Shown: piece after piece, positions 1-7,980 of the stretch | How the letters are laid out: every line of letters starts with the position of its first letter | Numbering within the stretch: position 1 is the stretch's first letter | IMG/VR virus record: IMGVR_UViG_3300031974_002463 | Span: 1-31,126 of that record | Direction: 5' to 3' (one strand) | Source of the DNA: a virus | DNA: 31,126 nucleotides | The notes under the pieces: model-generated | Databases searched by the model: none | The model's input: the letters and a program-made list of their open reading frames with translations, nothing else | Told to the model about the DNA's origin: nothing | Translations under genes and position numbers: made by a program

Positions 1-1531
1 TGAGTACTTGTTGTACCAAATCGTGATCCATTAGCATATCGTCGTCAATGTCTAGCCCATCAGTAAATTCGTAGTATGTACTATCACTAAAGTAATAATC
101 ATCTTTTTGAATGTCTTTGGCCATTTCAATTGCATCTTGTGCAAATTCCTGTGCTTGTATATCAATATCAGACATACCACCTTCGTCTACTTGCGCACTA
201 AAGTTATCAGCAAATTGTCCTAGCAATTTATCAAATGCTGCATCAATTTCTGACTCTGTGTTAAAGCCTCTTGTGCTGCCTGTAACTTGACCGTTTGGTG
301 CAATTTCTCTGCTGCCTATATTGCTTTGATCGGGAACAGTTTGAACATATGTAAATTTTCCGCCGCTTAGTTTTTGTACTTGAAATTCGCCTTCTTTATA
401 ACCTGCTTTAATGGCTGCCATCTTTGCCTCTTGTTCGCTTGCAAACATTTGTGGACGTTGTTTTGGACGTGGACTAGTTGCAGGTGCACCTCCTACTGCT
501 TGTCTTACTGCTGCGTCAATACTTGCTTTATCAACTTCATTTACAATGTCTTCAAATGCAAGTTCTGTTGGAGAAGTTGTTTCTTGCACCAATCTATAAA
601 TGTAAGGAAAAACATCTTTTAATTCTTCATTAAATTGTTTGACAGTTAATTCTTCAATCCAATCTCCTGCTACATTTTCTGGAACTTCAATTCCTTCGAT
701 TGGAACAAACTCCTCAAATGCTGTTTGATAAAAAGATGGTTTTTGTAAATTTGCTACTTCTTTTCTTACAGAAATTATTCTTTCATTTACAACATCTATA
801 TGTTGTGCTAGGCTTTCTGCCATTACACTGCTACGACCCATATAAGTTTTGAACTTGCGGAGATTAGATAGTTCTTCACTTAGGCTCGAAATGTGCTTAC
901 CGAAGTCGTCAAAAGGATGACCTCCTTCGCCAATATGTCTTGCCATTGCTCTAGCACCACTTAAATGTTTAAAAGGATATTTAAATTTTTCACCTTGTGC
1001 ATTTTCAATGAAAAGTGAACCAATTTTTTTCGTTCTATTTTCACCTTCTTCTAAACTTCCAGTATGCTTTATTGAAAGTTTTGCACTGCCAAATTTTTGA
1101 AAACTTGTTTTATGAGTGCCATACATTTTTGATTCAGCCATTTGTTGTTCTCCGCTACGAGTAGTCGCTAATTGATTATAATCTCTTTTGGTTAAATTTG
1201 ATCTATTTATATCTCTCACTTCAAAATTAAGTAAACGTTTTTTTGAAAATGTTCTTAGATTTTTTAAAAAACTATACCAATCTTCTTTTTCATTTACTAG
1301 AGCATTTTCTGTAAAGTCTTTATTATACATTACAGTTACGCCATCATTTTCGTCTAAAGATATACTTACATTTCCTAAAGTTTGTCCTTGATTTTCAAAT
1401 TCAAAATCAAAAAATCTTGCTAGTAAAGGTTCACTAGTAATATTACCTTCGGCATCACCGATTGTAATTTTTGGAAATCTTCCTCTAATCTCATTAAAGA
1501 GTTGTTCTGCTATTTTATTTACGTCTCTCAT
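1..1531 (-). CDS. Conserved unknown phage protein, probably virion-associated; 3' end cut off by window edge
   Basis: An open frame of 510 codons runs from the ATG at 1531 to the left edge with no stop, so the C-terminus is missing. The N-terminus (MRDVNKIAEQLFNEIRGRF) and the region around residues 140-230, including a GARAMARHIGEGGHPFDDFG stretch, resemble a family I recall from marine T4-like phages with no established function. The middle is helical and charged. After about residue 330 there is a low-complexity A/G/P linker (GGAPATSPRPKQRPQ) followed by an acidic region. It lies directly downstream of the large terminase in the same direction and has its own late-type box, so expression with virion genes is likely. 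I see no enzyme motif. A structural role is inference. Confidence 0.75.
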   Translation of the reverse strand, partial: MRDVNKIAEQLFNEIRGRFPKITIGDAEGNITSEPLLARFFDFEFENQGQTLGNVSISLDENDGVTVMYNKDFTENALVNEKEDWYSFLKNLRTFSKKRLLNFEVRDINRSNLTKRDYNQLATTRSGEQQMAESKMYGTHKTSFQKFGSAKLSIKHTGSLEEGENRTKKIGSLFIENAQGEKFKYPFKHLSGARAMARHIGEGGHPFDDFGKHISSLSEELSNLRKFKTYMGRSSVMAESLAQHIDVVNERIISVRKEVANLQKPSFYQTAFEEFVPIEGIEVPENVAGDWIEELTVKQFNEELKDVFPYIYRLVQETTSPTELAFEDIVNEVDKASIDAAVRQAVGGAPATSPRPKQRPQMFASEQEAKMAAIKAGYKEGEFQVQKLSGGKFTYVQTVPDQSNIGSREIAPNGQVTGSTRGFNTESEIDAAFDKLLGQFADNFSAQVDEGGMSDIDIQAQEFAQDAIEMAKDIQKDDYYFSDSTYYEFTDGLDIDDDMLMDHDLVQQVL

Positions 1532-1538
1532 TATATAC

Positions 1539-1546
1539 TATTTATC
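1539..1546 (-). promoter_or_regulatory. Late-type promoter box GATAAATA
   Basis: The minus strand reads GATAAATA, one base from the T4 late box TATAAATA. It overlaps the gp17 stop codon (TGA at 1547-1545). Only seven bases separate the box from the ATG at 1531, and there is no Shine-Dalgarno sequence in between. Confidence 0.6.
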
Positions 1547-3125
1547 AATAACTACTACTTACGAAGATCGGCATTGGCATTTCATAATCTTCTTCTTGTT
1601 CTATTTGACTGAAAGTATTGTAAACAGTAGGATCCCAGTCTTTCATCACACTCATCATCCTAATAGTTAAAATCAATGCACTTACTAAATCATCATTATA
1701 CCCGGGCTTTGCCTGAAAACTACTACCATTTGCAATATATGCTTTTAGTTCGCTTATTAATGCTTTACTTCTGACAATCATCTTATCGTTTTCTATCATT
1801 GTTTTTAACCTAGCACAACAGGTAGTTTTTGACCCATGAGTAGTGTTAAATCCTTTTCTAAATTTTCTTACATGCCCTTTACGTATAGGTTCACTAATAA
1901 ATAATCCTGGAATGTTTTCTTCTCCAAAATCTTGAATAACTAGTAATGCTGCCTCTCCTATACCATTGTTTTCAACGCTCCAATATATTCCAGTATCTGA
2001 TCTAGTTTCACTTGCAATATATTTACATATATCTGCTAGTATACGTATTTGACCTGGAATAGCAGTTGTATTGTGTTGCCATTCTCCTACTTGCTCATAT
2101 GTAGGTAATTCAATAATTTGTATCGCAGCATAGTCTCCACCTGTTCCCATTGCCGGATCTAATCCTATTACATACGAATTTTTAGGGCTTGGTTTTTTAT
2201 ACCAACGTACTTGTCCCATTTTTATAATTGGATTGTTTCCTTCCATTACTGAAAGTTTTAAACTGTTTATAAGTGTTTCGTCAAATACTAAAAACTCGCA
2301 TCCGTATTCACGGCGAAACTTTTCTTCGCCAATACGGCCAATTTCGGCAGATTTCCATTCATCATCTCTGTCCGGATGTTCATGCCATTCTGCTACATAT
2401 GAATGGAACCCATTTACACCTACTTCATTTTCATTGCCATGTTCATCAAAACGTTGCTCTGCTTGTTTCCAAATAGTAGCAAATGTATCTTCATCTGAGT
2501 TAGGTGTGCTTGTAATAATAGCACGACCACCTGTTGCTAGTGTAGGCGATATTGAAGTCCAAAATTCTTCTGCAATGTTGGGTTGCACAAATGCAAACTC
2601 GTCACAGTATAGTAATGAAATAGATAAACCACGTCCTGTAGTTCCTGTTGTTGTTTGACTAATAATACGTGAACCATTTTCAAACTCAATACTACCTTTG
2701 TTATAACTTGTAACACCTGCACGTATATGATCAGGACAAAGTTCATATACATAACGTATACGTTGCATAATCTCTTGTGCGCCTGTATACTTGTGTGCGG
2801 CAATAAGGATAGTTTGGTCTGGATTAAACATTGCATACCATGCTAGGTATATACTAGCACATGTAGTTTTGCCTGTTTGTCTAGGCATCATATTAATGTT
2901 AAAGCGATAACTATGATACGAATGCATTAAACGTAATTGATATTCATAAGGATCGAATAATAATTTTCCTTTTACAGGATGTTGTATGTGTGCAAAGTGC
3001 CGAGCAAAATGTAAGTATCCTTCGTCAGGATCCATACACTTAGCAAGATCTTCAATTTGCTTTTCTGTAAATGTTTCTTTTTGATTTGCTTTTTTGGTTA
3101 ATACACCATCTAAACTTTTGCTCAT
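1545..3125 (-). CDS. 17: Large terminase subunit (gp17-like), packaging ATPase and nuclease
   Basis: This is the motor that drives DNA into the prohead and cuts concatemers. Counting from the ATG at 3125 it is 526 aa (T4 gp17 is 610). The ATPase domain shows a Walker A, PRQTGKTT (residues 81-88), a Walker B, LLYCDE (171-176), and a coupling motif, TSTPN (205-209). The C-terminal RNase H-like nuclease domain shows acidic residues at D323 (GLDPAMGTGGDY), E385 (SVENNG) and D478/D479 (GYNDDL). A longer reading from a TTG at 3140 exists, but the TTG sits in the terminator T-tract just before the late box, so the ATG at 3125 is preferred. It is separated from gp16 by two extra genes, whereas in T4 the two terminase genes are adjacent. 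Confidence 0.96.
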   Translation of the reverse strand: MSKSLDGVLTKKANQKETFTEKQIEDLAKCMDPDEGYLHFARHFAHIQHPVKGKLLFDPYEYQLRLMHSYHSYRFNINMMPRQTGKTTCASIYLAWYAMFNPDQTILIAAHKYTGAQEIMQRIRYVYELCPDHIRAGVTSYNKGSIEFENGSRIISQTTTGTTGRGLSISLLYCDEFAFVQPNIAEEFWTSISPTLATGGRAIITSTPNSDEDTFATIWKQAEQRFDEHGNENEVGVNGFHSYVAEWHEHPDRDDEWKSAEIGRIGEEKFRREYGCEFLVFDETLINSLKLSVMEGNNPIIKMGQVRWYKKPSPKNSYVIGLDPAMGTGGDYAAIQIIELPTYEQVGEWQHNTTAIPGQIRILADICKYIASETRSDTGIYWSVENNGIGEAALLVIQDFGEENIPGLFISEPIRKGHVRKFRKGFNTTHGSKTTCCARLKTMIENDKMIVRSKALISELKAYIANGSSFQAKPGYNDDLVSALILTIRMMSVMKDWDPTVYNTFSQIEQEEDYEMPMPIFVSSSY

Positions 3126-3129
3126 ACTG

Positions 3130-3137
3130 TATTTACT
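3130..3137 (-). promoter_or_regulatory. Late-type promoter box AGTAAATA for gp17
   Basis: The minus strand reads AGTAAATA followed by CAGT and then the gp17 ATG at 3125. The four-base gap would place the transcription start at or next to the start codon. The box lies immediately downstream of a strong terminator, as expected for the start of a new transcription unit. Confidence 0.55.
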
Positions 3138-3138
3138 C

Positions 3139-3164
3139 AAAAAAATAGCGCCCGGAGGCGCTAT
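3139..3164 (-). terminator. Intrinsic terminator after the 505-aa gene
   Basis: On the minus strand the perfect 8-bp stem ATAGCGCC/GGCGCTAT with a 4-base loop is followed directly by a run of T. It lies between the stop of the peptidoglycan-binding protein gene (3186) and the gp17 late box, and is oriented to end transcripts from upstream. Confidence 0.9.
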
Positions 3165-3185
3165 TGAGTTGGGGGGATGTATTAC

Positions 3186-4703
3186 TTATTTTGATGCGGC
3201 TTTTGCTTTTTTATCTGCTTCGGCATCTTTCCAAGATTCTTTTTCATTGCCGTCACCATCGACATCTTGATGGTCTGGTTTCTCTCCATCTTCTGCATCG
3301 TGATCTTTTTCCCATGGTGCTTTTGGTAGTGTAACTTTTCTACCACTTTGTTGTGAAGCATCATACGCATCTCTATCTTTGTATGTTTCAAACGCTTGCA
3401 TTAATCTCTCTTTGATTTGATCTTCAAGAGCCATTGGATTGTCGCCGCCTGCTGTGGCTGGATACGATCCTTTTTCTTTGTGTAAATCATTACCTGATGG
3501 AATACTTGCACTTACATCGTTTGCATATTCTTCATCCGGTGCACTTGGCTCATCATCATATTCGTCACCCATTGGACCTTCTTCTTCTGCCATGCCTTCT
3601 TCTGGTGCCATCAATTTAATCATATCGCCCATGCCAGGTTCTTTTGGTTTACTACCGCAACCACCCATTGGTTGACTAGGTCCATGCATTTTACCACATA
3701 TTGGGCAAGGCTTAGGACCTTGGTTGATGTCATCGGGTCCAACTACTTTTGCATCACCTGCACCTGCTAGTTGCATCATGCGTAGTATTTCTGCTACTTC
3801 ACTAGCATCAGCACCATTGATGTTGATGCTTGCTTCATCTATTTGTTTTTTACTTGCCACGACTGACTCTCCCATTATAGCATTAACATCTGCTTGTGTC
3901 ATAGGTTCTCCAATCATACCATAATCTAAACCTTTTTGTTTTAAGATTCTTTGGTATTCTGCTGTAATTGGATCGCCTACTTTTGGACCTATTTTAGTTG
4001 TTCCACCCATGTCTACCTTATTAACATCTACGTAAAAACCTGCTGCACCTACCATACCAGTTGGTTTACCGTTTTGCATTTTCACTGGACCGCCGCCTAT
4101 ATATCTTCCATTTTTTGGATCAGGACCTACATAGTAATATCTGCTACCGTCTGTGATTAGAATTTTATTTACTTGACGTCCGTATCCTGGTGGTTGTGGA
4201 TTAACTGCTCTCCATGGTTTATTGGCTGAAACCGCACTAGGTTTTCTTTGAGGTTGTTGTACATTTACTCTTGTAGGATCTTTGTCTGGACTATTTGCAT
4301 ATTTTTCAATCATGCCTCTAGTTTCTGGACCAACAATACCATCTACTTTTGCACCAGAATTTTGTTGAAATGTTTTCACTGCTTTTTCAGTCGCAGGACC
4401 AAAAATTCCATCAATTTCAGAACCAGTCATTCCAAGATTTCTTTGAAGTTCTTTTACACCTTCGCCTCTACTACCACGTTTCATAATTTTATTATAGTCT
4501 GCGCCTTGTGGTGCTGGTCTTGCTGCTGCTGGTTGTTTATCTGGATCTTTCCAAGCACCTGTTTTTGCATCGTTAACAGCCTGTGTTGCTGCTTTCTTTG
4601 CTTTTTCTTTTTCTAGTCCCATACCGACTAGTGCAGCCATTAATGCAAATGCTAATGGATTTTCGTTTAACTGTTCTGCTTCTGTGACTTCTTTACGTTT
4701 CAT
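3186..4703 (-). CDS. Virion-associated multidomain protein with peptidoglycan-binding domain and Cys/His cluster
   Basis: 505 aa. The N-terminus MKRKEVTEAEQLNE ends in an L-x-E that fits the T4 prohead-protease site. A PG_binding_1-like domain spans about residues 74-134 (RGEGVKELQRNLG, IDGIFGPATEKAVKTFQ, VDGIVGPETR). Residues 180-235 look like a small beta domain. Residues 285-300 contain QIDE followed by ASININGADA, a second possible I-x-E cleavage site. A CPICGKMH...C cluster (C333, C336, H340, C349) could bind zinc. The acidic tail contains DEEYAND and GGDNPMALEDQIKERL, which match a module I recall from marine phage proteins. The ATG overlaps the previous stop (ATGA), with AAGGCGG upstream. 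Between gp16 and gp17, a head-internal or tail-tip role is the best guess; catalysis is not evident. Confidence 0.85.
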   Translation of the reverse strand: MKRKEVTEAEQLNENPLAFALMAALVGMGLEKEKAKKAATQAVNDAKTGAWKDPDKQPAAARPAPQGADYNKIMKRGSRGEGVKELQRNLGMTGSEIDGIFGPATEKAVKTFQQNSGAKVDGIVGPETRGMIEKYANSPDKDPTRVNVQQPQRKPSAVSANKPWRAVNPQPPGYGRQVNKILITDGSRYYYVGPDPKNGRYIGGGPVKMQNGKPTGMVGAAGFYVDVNKVDMGGTTKIGPKVGDPITAEYQRILKQKGLDYGMIGEPMTQADVNAIMGESVVASKKQIDEASININGADASEVAEILRMMQLAGAGDAKVVGPDDINQGPKPCPICGKMHGPSQPMGGCGSKPKEPGMGDMIKLMAPEEGMAEEEGPMGDEYDDEPSAPDEEYANDVSASIPSGNDLHKEKGSYPATAGGDNPMALEDQIKERLMQAFETYKDRDAYDASQQSGRKVTLPKAPWEKDHDAEDGEKPDHQDVDGDGNEKESWKDAEADKKAKAASK

Positions 4704-5254
4704 GATATAACCGCCTTACTGTTTTCAGCATCGCTAATATCTTTGCTATCACCTACTGGTGCTTCGCCAACATAATCGTTGTCTCTTTCTTTACGTGCTG
4801 TTTCTAATTCTTTTAACAAGTTCATTACACGAGCACCGCCTGCGTCTTCTTGTGCGCTTTCACCGCCCATATCTTCTTGTGTCAATTGTGCAACATACTC
4901 TTTGTCCATTGGTTCTTGTTGATATAATTCTTGTGGTTCGTTTGGATTGCGTACAATTATATGACTCTGCGGCACACTGCATACACTACCTAAATATTCT
5001 TGTAAAACTTGTATAGTTGTTGGATATGAAAGTTCTACTTCATAGTATGTTACTTCTGTGTTTTCTAATTGTGGAAAATCTAATGGACGTTCTTGAATTG
5101 GTGTTTTCTTACCTGCGGACATTTTTTGACAACCAAATCTTTGCAATCCTGTGTCAATCATATCTTCGCATCCTTCTGGTAAAGCACCTGCAATACCAAT
5201 TTTAAATTCATATGTTTTTTTTGATTCTGTTAAATAATCAGCAAAATTTTTCAT
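4700..5254 (-). CDS. Small protein with T4 internal-protein-like capsid targeting sequence
   Basis: 184 aa. The first ten residues, MKNFADYLTE, closely resemble the capsid-targeting peptide of T4 internal proteins (MKTYQEFIAE), which is removed by the prohead protease after an L/I-x-E. The predicted cut here is after residue 10. The rest has no recognised domain: residues 13-30 look like a beta strand (TYEFKIGIAG), the middle (VTYYEVELSYPTTIQVLQEYLG) is mixed alpha/beta, and the C-terminus is acidic and probably disordered. It starts from a late-type box with a TAGGA ribosome site and overlaps the next gene by ATGA, so the two are translationally coupled. I infer a protein packaged inside the head; whether it is ejected with DNA or acts in scaffolding cannot be told. 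Confidence 0.8.
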   Translation of the reverse strand: MKNFADYLTESKKTYEFKIGIAGALPEGCEDMIDTGLQRFGCQKMSAGKKTPIQERPLDFPQLENTEVTYYEVELSYPTTIQVLQEYLGSVCSVPQSHIIVRNPNEPQELYQQEPMDKEYVAQLTQEDMGGESAQEDAGGARVMNLLKELETARKERDNDYVGEAPVGDSKDISDAENSKAVIS

Positions 5255-5276
5255 TTGTATATCCTAAACTATAATA

Positions 5277-5762
5277 CTATTTATCTTTATCTAGCCCTTT
5301 TAGGCGTTGAAGTAAACTATTTCTATCAGTAACAACATACCCTTCGCCGCTTACAATATCTCCGTCGCCAGGCCCGCTATCTCTATCCATTTTTTCTTTT
5401 TTCAATTGCAATTCTACCATCTTAATTTTTTTGTCTAGTTTTGCAACTTTTGCATCAAGATTAGTTTTTAACATTGTACCTGCAACTTCGAAAACTCTGC
5501 CACTATAACGACTTTCGACATTCATACCTAAATCCATTAAATCATCGTATGCCGACATTGCCTTATCTGCTACTTCATTTAATTCTTTATCTGCTAATTC
5601 ACCTAATCCTTTTACAGCAGGTAAAGCACTAGAAATTTTGTCTAATTCGTTAATATCTCTAAATGTTTCTTCATGTTGTTCTACAACTTGGTGTTCTTCA
5701 GATGTATCAATAATATCTGCGTTATCAGGCAAGTTTAACATATCTTCTAATTTTTTAGTCAT
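5277..5762 (-). CDS. 16: Small terminase subunit (gp16-like)
   Basis: 161 aa, almost the same length as T4 gp16 (164 aa). Small terminase oligomers recognise DNA and regulate the gp17 motor. The protein is acidic at the N-terminus, then helical, with a central segment (MSAYDDLMDLGMNVESRYSG then VFEVAGTMLKTNLDAKVAK, about residues 69-107) that aligns by eye with the T4 gp16 central helices. A strongly charged coiled-coil-like stretch follows (KLDKKIKMVELQLKKEKM, about 107-124). It is preceded by a late-type box and an AATGGAA ribosome site. The assignment rests on length, helical pattern and presence in the packaging cluster; small terminases diverge quickly, so it is less certain than gp17. 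Confidence 0.75.
   Translation of the reverse strand: MTKKLEDMLNLPDNADIIDTSEEHQVVEQHEETFRDINELDKISSALPAVKGLGELADKELNEVADKAMSAYDDLMDLGMNVESRYSGRVFEVAGTMLKTNLDAKVAKLDKKIKMVELQLKKEKMDRDSGPGDGDIVSGEGYVVTDRNSLLQRLKGLDKDK
5278..5285 (-). promoter_or_regulatory. Late-type promoter box GATAAATA before the internal-protein gene
   Basis: The minus strand reads GATAAATAGTATTAT, close to the extended T4 late consensus TATAAATACTATT. The box lies 23 bases before the ATG at 5254, with TAGGA between them as a ribosome binding site. It overlaps the gp16 stop codon. Confidence 0.65.
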
Positions 5763-5788
5763 AATATTATTCCATTATATGCTAGTAT

Positions 5789-5796
5789 TATTTATC
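5789..5796 (-). promoter_or_regulatory. Late-type promoter box GATAAATA for gp16
   Basis: The minus strand reads GATAAATAATACTAG 26 bases before the gp16 ATG at 5762. It overlaps the gp4 stop codon, repeating the arrangement seen at the two genes downstream. Confidence 0.6.
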
Positions 5797-6229
5797 TACG
5801 TTTTCCTTGATGGAAAATATCTCCTTCGTTAACAATTCTAAAATACATTCCTTTTTGTTTACAGTATGCTCTTGCCGCTTGCCATTTTGCTTGATTCAAA
5901 ACATAGTGTGCTTTATTGCTTGTGCTATTACCAACTTTTTCTTTGATAGTTTGATTTGCTGGTTTTACCTCAACTAGTTCAACATGTTGCTTACCGTTTC
6001 TGTCTCCGTAAACTAGAAAAAAATCAGGCACATAGATTGTAAACTTTCCTGTGAATGGATTTCTATAAGGTATCTTTATTGCTTCACTTGCCCATTGTGT
6101 AATATTTTGATTGTTATCGCACATACGCATAAAAGCAAATTCCCAACTACTTCTATATGTAGGGGATCTGCCTCCTATATATTTGTCTGGGTTTTTGAGA
6201 TTAAATTTTCCTTGGGCAAAACGTCCCAT
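5792..6229 (-). CDS. 4: Head completion protein (gp4-like) with PD-(D/E)XK nuclease fold
   Basis: 145 aa, matching T4 gp4 (about 150 aa), which acts late in head completion before tail joining. The N-terminal pattern (residues 1-30, ending TYRSSWE) resembles T4 gp4 TYRSNWE, and ITQWASEAIKIPY parallels T4 IIAWGSETAVIPY. Nuclease-fold residues are visible: E30, D69 (VPDF) and E87-V-K89 (VEVKP). A C-terminal WQAARAYCKQKGMYFRIV helix-strand also matches the family. The start codon shares one base with the preceding stop (TAATG), so translation is coupled to the 122-aa gene upstream. Whether nuclease activity is used is not known from the sequence. Confidence 0.93.
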   Translation of the reverse strand: MGRFAQGKFNLKNPDKYIGGRSPTYRSSWEFAFMRMCDNNQNITQWASEAIKIPYRNPFTGKFTIYVPDFFLVYGDRNGKQHVELVEVKPANQTIKEKVGNSTSNKAHYVLNQAKWQAARAYCKQKGMYFRIVNEGDIFHQGKRR

Positions 6230-6597
6230 TAGAGAATAACATTTCTATTTTCTGCTGTTTCAACTTGACTATCTCGTTTGTAGCCTAAAATACTAATCTT
6301 GCTACGATTATTATTTAGAATTGCTGCAATAAGTTGATTTAGTTTTACTTCGTCTAATCCTTCTAAAGTATCTAGTAAAGTAAATATTTTTTTATTTTCA
6401 ACTTTTGCTTGTTGCAACAATATTGAAGCAATAGTAACAGAACTATCTTTTTCAAATCCTCTTTTGGTAAAAAAAGCAACAACACTATCAACTTCGTTAC
6501 TTGTAAACGAAATAGGTTTTGTAAAATACCTGTCAAAAAATTGTTTTGTTTCAGAAGCACTATCTGGGTTGTTAATTGTATTTGTTACACTACTCAT
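6229..6597 (-). CDS. Small conserved unknown protein between tube-fold protein and gp4
   Basis: 122 aa, not assigned to a function. The N-terminal 35 residues are polar. Residues 33-95 form an alternating helical pattern (NEVDSVVAFFTKRGF, VTIASILLQQAKVENKKIF, LLDTLEGLDEVKLNQLIAAILNNNR) that looks like a compact all-helical domain, and the end contains ILGYKR. I recall similar small proteins in marine T4-like genomes. It overlaps the upstream gene by ATGA and the gp4 start by TAATG, so it is the middle cistron of a tightly coupled late operon. That context suggests a head or tail assembly factor, which is inference only. Confidence 0.8.
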   Translation of the reverse strand: MSSVTNTINNPDSASETKQFFDRYFTKPISFTSNEVDSVVAFFTKRGFEKDSSVTIASILLQQAKVENKKIFTLLDTLEGLDEVKLNQLIAAILNNNRSKISILGYKRDSQVETAENRNVIL

Positions 6598-7910
6598 CTA
6601 ATTAATCCTAAATTTCTTAAACCTTCTTGAAACGCAAAAGGATTTGTTCTAGATCCTGTTAAATCTTTTGCATTTGAAAGTGAGAGGCCTCTCACTTGTT
6701 GTTTTGTAGACTCACTTAATGAGTTGTATATTTCGGTAGACTCAGTGCTTGTATTTCCTGCATCACTAAAAAGTCCAAAACTTCTGCGAGCAAATGCATC
6801 TAGTCTTCTAGGATTTTGTTCAAGTCCTCGAATAAAAGTCTGGTCTGCTTGAGGAATACTACCTGCTACTGAAGTTGTTGCCAAGGTCGATGATGTTTGT
6901 GAAAGAGGCTGAGGAAAAATTGTATCGCTTAAAAAATCAAATCCTGCATCAATTCTCACTTCATTTACTTGTGTTGGTAAATCCTGCCCTTTTCGAAATG
7001 TGTCTATGTCAGTTTGTCCTACTTGTTTAAATAATTGGTCAAAAAATACATCAAAAAATCTATCAAGAACATTAAATTCATTCTGCTTTTCAAAAATTGC
7101 TTCTCCGGTTTGTAGAGGGCTAGGACTAACATCATAATGTGCAGGATCAGCAAATCCTGCAGGATTGTCTGTAGCAGTTCTTCCTCTGCCGTATAATACA
7201 CTTTCGTATGCAAATCTAATCTGGGTTTGCATAGTGCCTTGACCTTCTTGATTTACAGTATCATGTCTAATTGTTTCAATTAATGGATTTACTAATGTAA
7301 AAGATGTAAAGGTAGGTTTTGTATTTTGAGAATGCAATTGATTTATTGTAATAGTGTTAAAAAATGGAACATCTAAATACCTAGGTCTATCCAAACCAAA
7401 TTTACGTTGATTCAATATTTCATTAGTATACATTCCGTTCAAATAAGCAGGAGGTACATCTGTGTTTGGTGTACTAGTTGTATTTTTTCTTGCATAATTA
7501 GGATCTTGGTAATAATACCTAAAATATGCTTCCCATAATAAAGTTGTAAGACCTGCTTGGTCGTCATGGAATGTAAAGTTTACTGGATCATAATTAATTT
7601 TAGTTTGTACAATTTTTTTCCTGTTATATTGATTTTTTGTATCTGTATCTACATTATAACTTGGCAAATCTGCTTGAGAAACTAATAAATTAAATTCTCT
7701 TTTATCCAGCAATGATGACACAGTTGTTCCTAATTGTTGTAAAGCAAGAGGATTAACGTCAAGAACAACATGGTATAAAAAAGGAACTTTAGGTGTAAGC
7801 CTAAAATTATTACGCAGATATAATGCAGATGCATGACTATAATCTGCAAGATTGCCTTTAGGATTTCCTTGTTTAGTTAAATTATCATAATATGAATATT
7901 GCAATGCCAT
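6594..7910 (-). CDS. Tail-tube-fold structural protein, possibly gp54-like tube initiator
   Basis: 438 aa from the ATG at 7910. Residues of about 40-150 contain features of the phage tail-tube fold: FLYHVVLDVNP, EFNLLVSQADLPSYN, QYNRKKIVQTKINYDPVNFTFHDD and LLWEAYFRYYYQD. These match the tube/gp54/gp48 superfamily pattern in which tube monomers and baseplate tube initiators share a fold. It is more than twice the length of gp19, with a second half rich in Q, S and T that has no recognised domain. It follows gp19 after a terminator and has its own late-type box four bases before the ATG. A TTG at 7928 could extend the frame by six residues, but it sits between the T-tract and the promoter. gp54 is the best guess; gp48 or a novel tube paralogue are alternatives. 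Confidence 0.8.
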   Translation of the reverse strand: MALQYSYYDNLTKQGNPKGNLADYSHASALYLRNNFRLTPKVPFLYHVVLDVNPLALQQLGTTVSSLLDKREFNLLVSQADLPSYNVDTDTKNQYNRKKIVQTKINYDPVNFTFHDDQAGLTTLLWEAYFRYYYQDPNYARKNTTSTPNTDVPPAYLNGMYTNEILNQRKFGLDRPRYLDVPFFNTITINQLHSQNTKPTFTSFTLVNPLIETIRHDTVNQEGQGTMQTQIRFAYESVLYGRGRTATDNPAGFADPAHYDVSPSPLQTGEAIFEKQNEFNVLDRFFDVFFDQLFKQVGQTDIDTFRKGQDLPTQVNEVRIDAGFDFLSDTIFPQPLSQTSSTLATTSVAGSIPQADQTFIRGLEQNPRRLDAFARRSFGLFSDAGNTSTESTEIYNSLSESTKQQVRGLSLSNAKDLTGSRTNPFAFQEGLRNLGLIR

Positions 7911-7914
7911 AATG

Positions 7915-7922
7915 TATTTATC
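7915..7922 (-). promoter_or_regulatory. Late-type promoter box GATAAATA for the tube-fold gene
   Basis: The minus strand reads GATAAATACATT followed immediately by the ATG at 7910. Only four bases separate box and start codon, and no Shine-Dalgarno sequence fits, so a leaderless transcript is predicted. Confidence 0.6.
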
Positions 7923-7926
7923 ATCC

Positions 7927-7957
7927 AAAAAATAAGGAGCCTCAAAGGCTCCTTATT
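7927..7957 (-). terminator. Intrinsic terminator after gp19
   Basis: An 11-bp perfect stem AATAAGGAGCC/GGCTCCTTATT with a 5-base loop is followed on the minus strand by TTTTTT. It lies 24 bases after the gp19 stop and just upstream of the next late box, so it insulates the abundant tube transcript from the downstream operon. Confidence 0.92.
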
Positions 7958-7980
7958 ATTGATAGCAATCTTAAAATTAA

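Noticed and set aside
374-622. 82-aa cysteine-rich plus-strand open frame
   Set aside because: It is antisense to the continuous 510-codon left-edge gene and has no ribosome site or recognisable pattern beyond Cys codons mirrored from Ala/Thr codons.
2233-2658. 141-aa open frame antisense to gp17
   Set aside because: It lies wholly inside the conserved terminase gene, has no ribosome site, and its composition is a mirror of the gp17 codons.
3126-3140. TTG start adding five residues to gp17
   Set aside because: The TTG belongs to the terminator T-run and the added codons are the late promoter box itself; the ATG at 3125 is preferred.
7911-7928. TTG start adding six residues to the tube-fold protein
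   Set aside because: As with gp17, these codons are the GATAAATA promoter box; the ATG at 7910 is preferred.
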